This document shows positions 60,590 through 64,000 of a DNA stretch of 64,000 bases, piece by piece (the first letter of the stretch is position 1; the number at the start of each line of letters is the position of its first letter). Source of the DNA: Verrucomicrobiota bacterium (GTDB lineage Bacteria > Verrucomicrobiota > Verrucomicrobiia > Limisphaerales > UBA9464). The notes under the pieces were generated by a model. It did not search any database. It saw nothing but the letters and a program-made list of their open reading frames with translations, and was not told the origin of the DNA. The stretch covers positions 1-64,000 of the forward strand of contig JAFLEF010000043.1 of the NCBI GenBank assembly GCA_017309115.1, in the 5' to 3' direction. Position numbers and translations under genes: made by a program.

Positions 60590-61129
60590 ATGACGCCACC
60601 TCTCCATGCCGCCCAGTTGCTTCCGCAAGTTTATGAGGAATTACGTCGACTCGCGGCGATTCGACTCGCGGCGGATTCGGCCGGACAAACGCTTCAGCCG
60701 ACGGCGTTGGTTCACGAGGCGTGGATGAAGGTGGGAGCTTCCGGGGAGTCATTTGCCGACCGAACCCATTTCTTCCGGACGGCGGCCACGGCCATGCGAC
60801 AGATCTTGGTCGATCGCGCCCGGCGCAAGCTGAGCCGACGTCACGGTGGCGGTCAGTCCCGGGAAACCTGGGTTGAAGACAACATCGCGACGGCGGTGCC
60901 TGATGCCCAATTGCTGGCCGTGGACGAGGCCCTGGCGGAGCTGGCCGAGGAAGATCCGCGGGCGGCAGAGATTGTGGAGTTGAGGTACTTTGTGGGACTG
61001 ACGGTTCCAGAAATTGCCGAAGCCCTGAACCTGGCGCCGCGGACCGTGGACCGCCATTGGGCCTTCGCCCGAGCCTGGTTGATGCGGGCACTTCGCGATT
61101 CCGAAGGCGGCACTGGACCACAGTTTTGA
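60590..61129 (+). CDS. ECF-type RNA polymerase sigma factor
   Basis: The 179-residue sigma factor has region 2 (EELRRLAAIRLAADSAGQTL, QPTALVHEAWMKVG, FFRTAATAMRQILVDRARRK) and region 4 (ELRYFVGLTVPEIAEALNLA, PRTVDRHWAFARAWLMRAL), matching the ECF family (TIGR02999-like) typical of Planctomycetota, Acidobacteria and Verrucomicrobiota. No anti-sigma factor follows. Instead the next gene, 66 bp downstream, is a Ser/Thr kinase, a frequent pairing that suggests phosphorylation control. Confidence 0.92.
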   Translation: MTPPLHAAQLLPQVYEELRRLAAIRLAADSAGQTLQPTALVHEAWMKVGASGESFADRTHFFRTAATAMRQILVDRARRKLSRRHGGGQSRETWVEDNIATAVPDAQLLAVDEALAELAEEDPRAAEIVELRYFVGLTVPEIAEALNLAPRTVDRHWAFARAWLMRALRDSEGGTGPQF

Positions 61130-61195
61130 AAATTCAGTGGCGTGCCGGTGACAGGTTTCTCGTTAGTGCCAGCAGAGGACCCGGTCCCATCAGCC

Positions 61196-64000
61196 ATGAG
61201 AGAACGAGACATCTTCTTTGGCGCCCTCGAAACTCCCGAAGGCGAAGCGCGTGAGGCTTATCTGCGCGGCGCCTGCGGCACCGATCTCGCCTTGCGAAAC
61301 AAGGTGGACGAACTGCTGCGGGAACACGCCAACACCGACAGTTTCCTCGTTCGCCCCGCGGTGGAAGGCCCTGCCACGGTTCTGGGCAGCACCCCCATTG
61401 TGGAGACCGCTGGTTCCCAGATTGGTCGTTACCGGCTCCTGCAGAAGATTGGCGAAGGTGGATTCGGCGTGGTGTACATGGCGGAACAGAAGGAGCCGGT
61501 GAAGCGGCGCGTGGCGCTGAAGATTATCAAGCTCGGCATGGACACCCGGCAGGTGGTGGCGCGCTTTGAGGCGGAACGCCAGGCCCTGGCGATGATGGAT
61601 CATCCCCATATCGCCAAGGTCTTGGATGCCGGAGCCACGGACACCGGGCGCCCCTATTTTGTGATGGAGCTGGTGAAGGGTGTGCCCCTGACCCAGTACT
61701 GCGATGAGCATCAGTTGAACACCCGCGAACGTCTCGAGCTGTTCATTCCGGTCTGCCAGGCGATCCAGCACGCCCACCAGAAGGGAATCATCCACCGGGA
61801 CATCAAGCCGTCCAACGTGATGGTCACGTTGCACGACGGCGTGCCGGTTCCCAAGGTCATTGACTTCGGGATTGCCAAAGCCACCCAGCAGGAACTGACC
61901 GAGAAGACGATTTTCACCCACTTTCAGCAGTTCATTGGGACACCGGCCTACATGAGCCCGGAGCAGGCGGAGATGAGTGGGTTGGACATCGATACCCGTA
62001 GCGACATCTACAGTTTGGGGGTTCTACTTTATGAACTCCTGGTCGGTCGGACGCCCTTGGATAGCCGCGAACTTCTGAGTGGCGGGTACGACGAGATCCG
62101 CCGGCGCATTCGCGAGGAGGAACCCAAGAAGCCTTCCACCCGGGTCAGCACGCTGCAGGACCAGGAGAAGTCGTCCCTGGCCCAGCAGCGAAAGCTCAGT
62201 CCGGAACAACTGTCCAAGGAACTACGAGGCGACCTGGATTGGATCATTCTCAAGGCCTTGGAGAAAGACCGCACCCGTCGCTACGACACGGCCAATGGGT
62301 TCGCCCTCGACATTCGCCGTTACCTGAATCACGAGCCGGTACAGGCGGCGCCGCCGGACGGGACATACCTGTTGCGAAAATATGTCCGCCGACATCGAAC
62401 AGCTCTGTCGATGGCGGCGTTGGTGGTGGGTTTGCTGATCGCGGGTACGGCGGTGAGCACCTGGCAGGCTGTGCGTGCCACCCGGGCCCAGCGGGAGGCA
62501 GAGCGCGCTGTTCAGGCGGAGTTGGCGCAGAAACTGATCGCGCAAACTAAACAGCGGGAGGCGGAAGAGCAGCAAGAACGCGCCAATCGGGAGGCCAGCG
62601 TGGCGCGCAAGGCCGAACGGGAGACGCAGCGAAATCTGTATGCAGCCCAGATGCTCGCCATCCAGGGTGACTGGGAACGGGCCAACCTCCGAGCCCTGCG
62701 AGCCCGTTTGAAGGCGACTGCGGACAATCCCGACCGGGGATTCGAATGGAATCTCTGGCAACAGCGCGCCCGTCAGGACTGGCAGACCGTCCATCTGACC
62801 AACGGGCCGATTTCAGCCCTGGCATATTCTCCGGATGGCGAGTTGCTGGCGATTGGCGATGCGAGCGGAACGCTAACGCTTTGGGATCCAGCGAAGGGTC
62901 GGGCGCGCTGGGCTCGGAAGGGACACCAAGCCAAGATTCGGGACATCAGTTTCTCCTCCGACGGCACCCGGCTCGTGACGGGTTCGGACGATACCTTCAT
63001 CCGGCTTTGGGAACGGGATTCGGGAACGCAAGTGGCGGAATTGGGGGCTGGCGATGGCGTTGTGGCGAGCGTGGGCTTTTCCCGCGATCAGCGGACCGTG
63101 GTGTTTGGCACGCCTTCCCGGCTGGGAGTTTGGGATCCTACCTTGGGCCAGGTCGTGGCCGAATGTACGCCCCCTCCTGAACCGATTAGTTTTGTGAGTC
63201 TGCATCCCGACCTCCAGCAGTTCCTCGTGGGGGGGACGTACGGTGACTTCTCCCTCTGGGATTTTCCCGCGACCAAGGAACGGTTCCGCATTCCCATCAA
63301 TGACCCGGATCGAGTCAACTATAGGTGGATCACAGACGCGACATTAACCCCCGATGGAAGGACCGTGATCTACGGCCACACCGATGGCTGGTTACAGACG
63401 GCTGATGCGGTCACGGGCCGGCCGGTGCGATCACTTAGGTTCGCCAGTATTGAAAGCCTCGACGTGTCACCCGAGGGAACCGTGCTGGTCATCGTGGCTA
63501 ACGAAGTCGTAAAGGTTCTCGAGTTACCCTCCCTGAAGGAGCGGGCTGAATTCCGGGGACATCCGACAATATGCGACGCTGTGGCCATCCATCCCCGCGG
63601 GGCCTTTGTGGCCAGCGGAGACCGGGAAGGCACTCTCAAGATCTGGAATCTCCAGACCAGCCCAAGCCAGCTTACCTTCTCAGCAAGCCAGACCAGTTTG
63701 CGTTCGCTGAGCTTTTCCCGGACGGGCGAGCGGTTGTTGACCTCGGACTGGAGGGGACGGACCGCGCTGTGGGACGCGAAAACGGGACGTGAGATCCGTG
63801 GCTACCCCTTGGCCGGTCCGAGCGCACTGTTTCCAGATGATCAGCGGCTGATTGCGACCCGGGGCGGGTGGGCGTTTGGAGTTAATGGACCCGTGGTGGT
63901 CGAGGTGGCGACCGGCCGGGTGCTGGGCCAGGTACCCACTGAGAATGTGCTCGCCGTCGCGGTCTCCCCGGACGGGACGAGGTTTGTAACCGCCGGACAG
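61196..64000 (+). CDS. Ser/Thr protein kinase with C-terminal WD40 repeats (incomplete at window end)
   Basis: At least 935 residues with no stop before the window edge. A ~75-residue N-terminal segment precedes a Hanks-type kinase (residues ~77-345): [42 protein letters not shown] and [14 protein letters not shown] transmembrane span follows near residue 400 ([20 protein letters not shown]), then a coiled coil ([18 protein letters not shown]). From ~536 there are WD40 repeats ([59 protein letters not shown]), presumed outside the cytoplasm. The N-terminal part with '[19 protein letters not shown]' is a known kinase-tail motif of this group. Likely acts with the ECF sigma factor. Confidence 0.92.
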   Translation, partial: MRERDIFFGALETPEGEAREAYLRGACGTDLALRNKVDELLREHANTDSFLVRPAVEGPATVLGSTPIVETAGSQIGRYRLLQKIGEGGFGVVYMAEQKEPVKRRVALKIIKLGMDTRQVVARFEAERQALAMMDHPHIAKVLDAGATDTGRPYFVMELVKGVPLTQYCDEHQLNTRERLELFIPVCQAIQHAHQKGIIHRDIKPSNVMVTLHDGVPVPKVIDFGIAKATQQELTEKTIFTHFQQFIGTPAYMSPEQAEMSGLDIDTRSDIYSLGVLLYELLVGRTPLDSRELLSGGYDEIRRRIREEEPKKPSTRVSTLQDQEKSSLAQQRKLSPEQLSKELRGDLDWIILKALEKDRTRRYDTANGFALDIRRYLNHEPVQAAPPDGTYLLRKYVRRHRTALSMAALVVGLLIAGTAVSTWQAVRATRAQREAERAVQAELAQKLIAQTKQREAEEQQERANREASVARKAERETQRNLYAAQMLAIQGDWERANLRALRARLKATADNPDRGFEWNLWQQRARQDWQTVHLTNGPISALAYSPDGELLAIGDASGTLTLWDPAKGRARWARKGHQAKIRDISFSSDGTRLVTGSDDTFIRLWERDSGTQVAELGAGDGVVASVGFSRDQRTVVFGTPSRLGVWDPTLGQVVAECTPPPEPISFVSLHPDLQQFLVGGTYGDFSLWDFPATKERFRIPINDPDRVNYRWITDATLTPDGRTVIYGHTDGWLQTADAVTGRPVRSLRFASIESLDVSPEGTVLVIVANEVVKVLELPSLKERAEFRGHPTICDAVAIHPRGAFVASGDREGTLKIWNLQTSPSQLTFSASQTSLRSLSFSRTGERLLTSDWRGRTALWDAKTGREIRGYPLAGPSALFPDDQRLIATRGGWAFGVNGPVVVEVATGRVLGQVPTENVLAVAVSPDGTRFVTAGQ

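Noticed and set aside
1-64000. tRNA or rRNA genes
   Set aside because: No cloverleaf with a T-loop GTTCRANNC or conserved rRNA segment was noticed on reading; a covariance search was not possible.

Overview
The window reads as a chromosomal segment of a GC-rich bacterium, most likely a member of the Verrucomicrobiota (an inference from gene content: a lone H-X9-DG type prepilin-like protein, an ECF sigma factor next to a WD40-tailed Ser/Thr kinase, REP-type repeats with a RAYT transposase, and weak Shine-Dalgarno use). No rRNA, tRNA or CRISPR array was recognised.

Layout. (1) 1-114 is the 3' end of a group II intron (domains V and VI). (2) 414-4276, minus strand: a glycerol operon glpF-glpK-glpD, with glpK and glpD coupled by an ATGA overlap. 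(3) 4.4-8.05 kb is a repeat-rich accessory island. It holds a REP-associated tyrosine transposase (RAYT), several ~103 bp REPIN-like repeats, many copies of the 13-mer GGGGACAGACCCT, a truncated IS1634-type transposase and a 5'-truncated discoidin-like gene. (4) 8.3-38.5 kb, plus strand: a NusG/RfaH-type antiterminator followed by a ~29 kb gene string encoding an extracellular contractile injection system (eCIS, AFP/PVC-like). It contains a cap/terminator (DUF4255), a sheath, two tubes, a second sheath-like protein with an FN3-like insertion, a small DUF5908-like protein, a LysM adaptor, a hub and spike on separate genes, gp25, a gp6/J-like protein, a gpI-like protein, a repeat-bearing tail fibre, several unassigned large proteins, an AAA+ ATPase, and a terminal 1094-residue helical protein ending in an HNH-like nuclease motif (probable cargo). 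No capsid, portal or terminase gene is present, so it is not a prophage. No PAAR gene and no separate tape measure were found.

(5) 38.7-42.2 kb: a 1154-residue GT2-GT9-GT9-methyltransferase fusion, convergent with a sigma-54 activator (42.4-43.8 kb). (6) 44.1-45.8 kb: gamma-glutamyltransferase. (7) 45.8-48.2 kb: a second repeat island with a DUF4288-like gene, a hypothetical gene and a Phd/PIN toxin-antitoxin pair. (8) 48.2-50.2 kb: a prepilin-like protein and a secreted protein. (9) 50.3-59.2 kb: recC-recB-recD, start/stop-coupled, behind a structured leader with a promoter, a 21-codon ORF and a strong intrinsic terminator. (10) 59.3-64.0 kb: a secreted beta-helix protein, an ECF sigma factor and a WD40 kinase that runs off the window end.

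How the parts work together. The eCIS string has gaps of at most about 200 bp (after the antiterminator) and otherwise under 90 bp, with repeated start/stop overlaps, so it is probably one transcript. A specialised NusG paralog at its head fits the need for processive antitermination over ~29 kb. The repeat islands flank the eCIS and glyco regions and look like places where mobile elements accumulate.
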